Below are positions 63,944 to 64,000 of a stretch of 64,000 bases of DNA, piece by piece. Positions within the stretch are counted from its first letter, which is position 1; the number at the start of each line of letters is the position of its first letter. The stretch is from Amycolatopsis sp. cg9 (GTDB lineage: Bacteria > Actinomycetota > Actinomycetes > Mycobacteriales > Pseudonocardiaceae): contig NZ_CP166850.1 of the NCBI RefSeq assembly GCF_041346945.1, forward strand, positions 9,160,501 to 9,224,500, given 5' to 3'. The position numbers and the translations under genes were made by a program. Below the pieces are notes generated by a model. That model ran no database searches and had not been told where the DNA came from. It saw nothing but the letters and a program-made list of their open reading frames with translations.

Positions 63944-64000
63944 GTGACCGCCCAAAACAACCCTGAAGACGAGCTCGGCCCCTTCCGGCCGCCGCTCGGC
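63944..64000 (+). CDS. Start of small gene of the PEDELGPF type (partial)
   Basis: GTG 63944 reads VTAQNNPEDELGPFRPPLG to the window edge (19 codons). It is clearly related to the broken gene at 61606-61856, and preceded by similar A-rich sequence. Only the N-terminus is visible. Confidence 0.55.
   Translation, partial: MTAQNNPEDELGPFRPPLG

Overview
The window is very GC-rich, uses GTG/TTG starts freely, and carries families typical of filamentous actinomycetes: WXG-type RHS toxins, STAND NTPases with TPR or WD40 repeats, pentapeptide membrane proteins, and remnants of DnaE2 and type I-E Cas genes. The likely source is an Actinomycetota chromosome, plausibly Pseudonocardiaceae; that placement is inference. 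There are almost no housekeeping genes. The stretch reads as an accessory or defence island with an unusually high density of biological-conflict genes and many decayed fragments.

Layout. 1-6.2 kb: a partial alpha/beta-barrel protein and a 1804-aa RHS polymorphic toxin. 6.3-7.95 kb: debris of serine recombinases and a tRNA-Leu 3' remnant. 8.0-16.5 kb: a Wadjet-type (JetABCD) anti-plasmid operon whose four cistrons overlap by 4 nt each, preceded by a fifth unknown gene. 17.0-17.8 kb: a coupled pair of small genes, the second resembling effector-associated constant component 1 (EACC1). 17.9-20.8 kb: decayed ChrB, a YkvA/DUF1232 protein, phage-like small genes including a possible Acb2/Tad1 homologue, and an alpha/beta-hydrolase fragment. 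20.9-23.5 kb: a STAND NTPase with TPRs. 23.6-28.1 kb: STAS and McrC fragments, an intact serine recombinase and more fragments. 28.1-30.2 kb: a membrane-anchored NTPase with Sel1 repeats. 30.4-31.6 kb: a patchwork of CHAT, Cas6e, Cas5e and STAND pieces. 31.6-35.8 kb: two pentapeptide-repeat membrane proteins flanking a broken Nudix gene, then a secreted HNH-like nuclease.

36.0-38.6 kb and 45.3-48.3 kb hold two copies of one module: a 66-aa membrane protein divergent from an HTH + P-loop NTPase + alpha-helical-repeat protein. They share an intergenic array of TCCGG motifs with identical spacing. I regard this duplicated module as the best candidate for an undescribed system. Between the copies lie a PIN-domain protein, two small genes, an NrtR-like Nudix regulator and a nucleosidase/phosphorylase-NB-ARC-TPR protein. 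48.9-50.4 kb: an HTH-like regulator with a membrane partner. 51.1-56.4 kb: a sigma-like gene, an alpha/beta hydrolase and a caspase-STAND-WD40 gene split by one frameshift. 56.4-60.3 kb: a third pentapeptide protein and a 799-aa protein with a C-terminal zinc finger and PD-(D/E)XK nuclease. 60.5-64 kb: fragments (including DnaE2), a pair of inverted 79-bp recombination-site-like modules, and a set of small genes, the last of which runs off the window.

A common logic is visible. Sensor/switch proteins (STAND NTPases with TPR, WD40 or Sel1 repeats) are coupled to effectors (caspase, alpha/beta hydrolase, nucleoside phosphorylase, PIN, PD-(D/E)XK) and to small membrane proteins. Fragments of comparable genes lie between the intact systems, which suggests rapid turnover through recombination. 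All functional names rest on motif recognition by eye; no database search was run.
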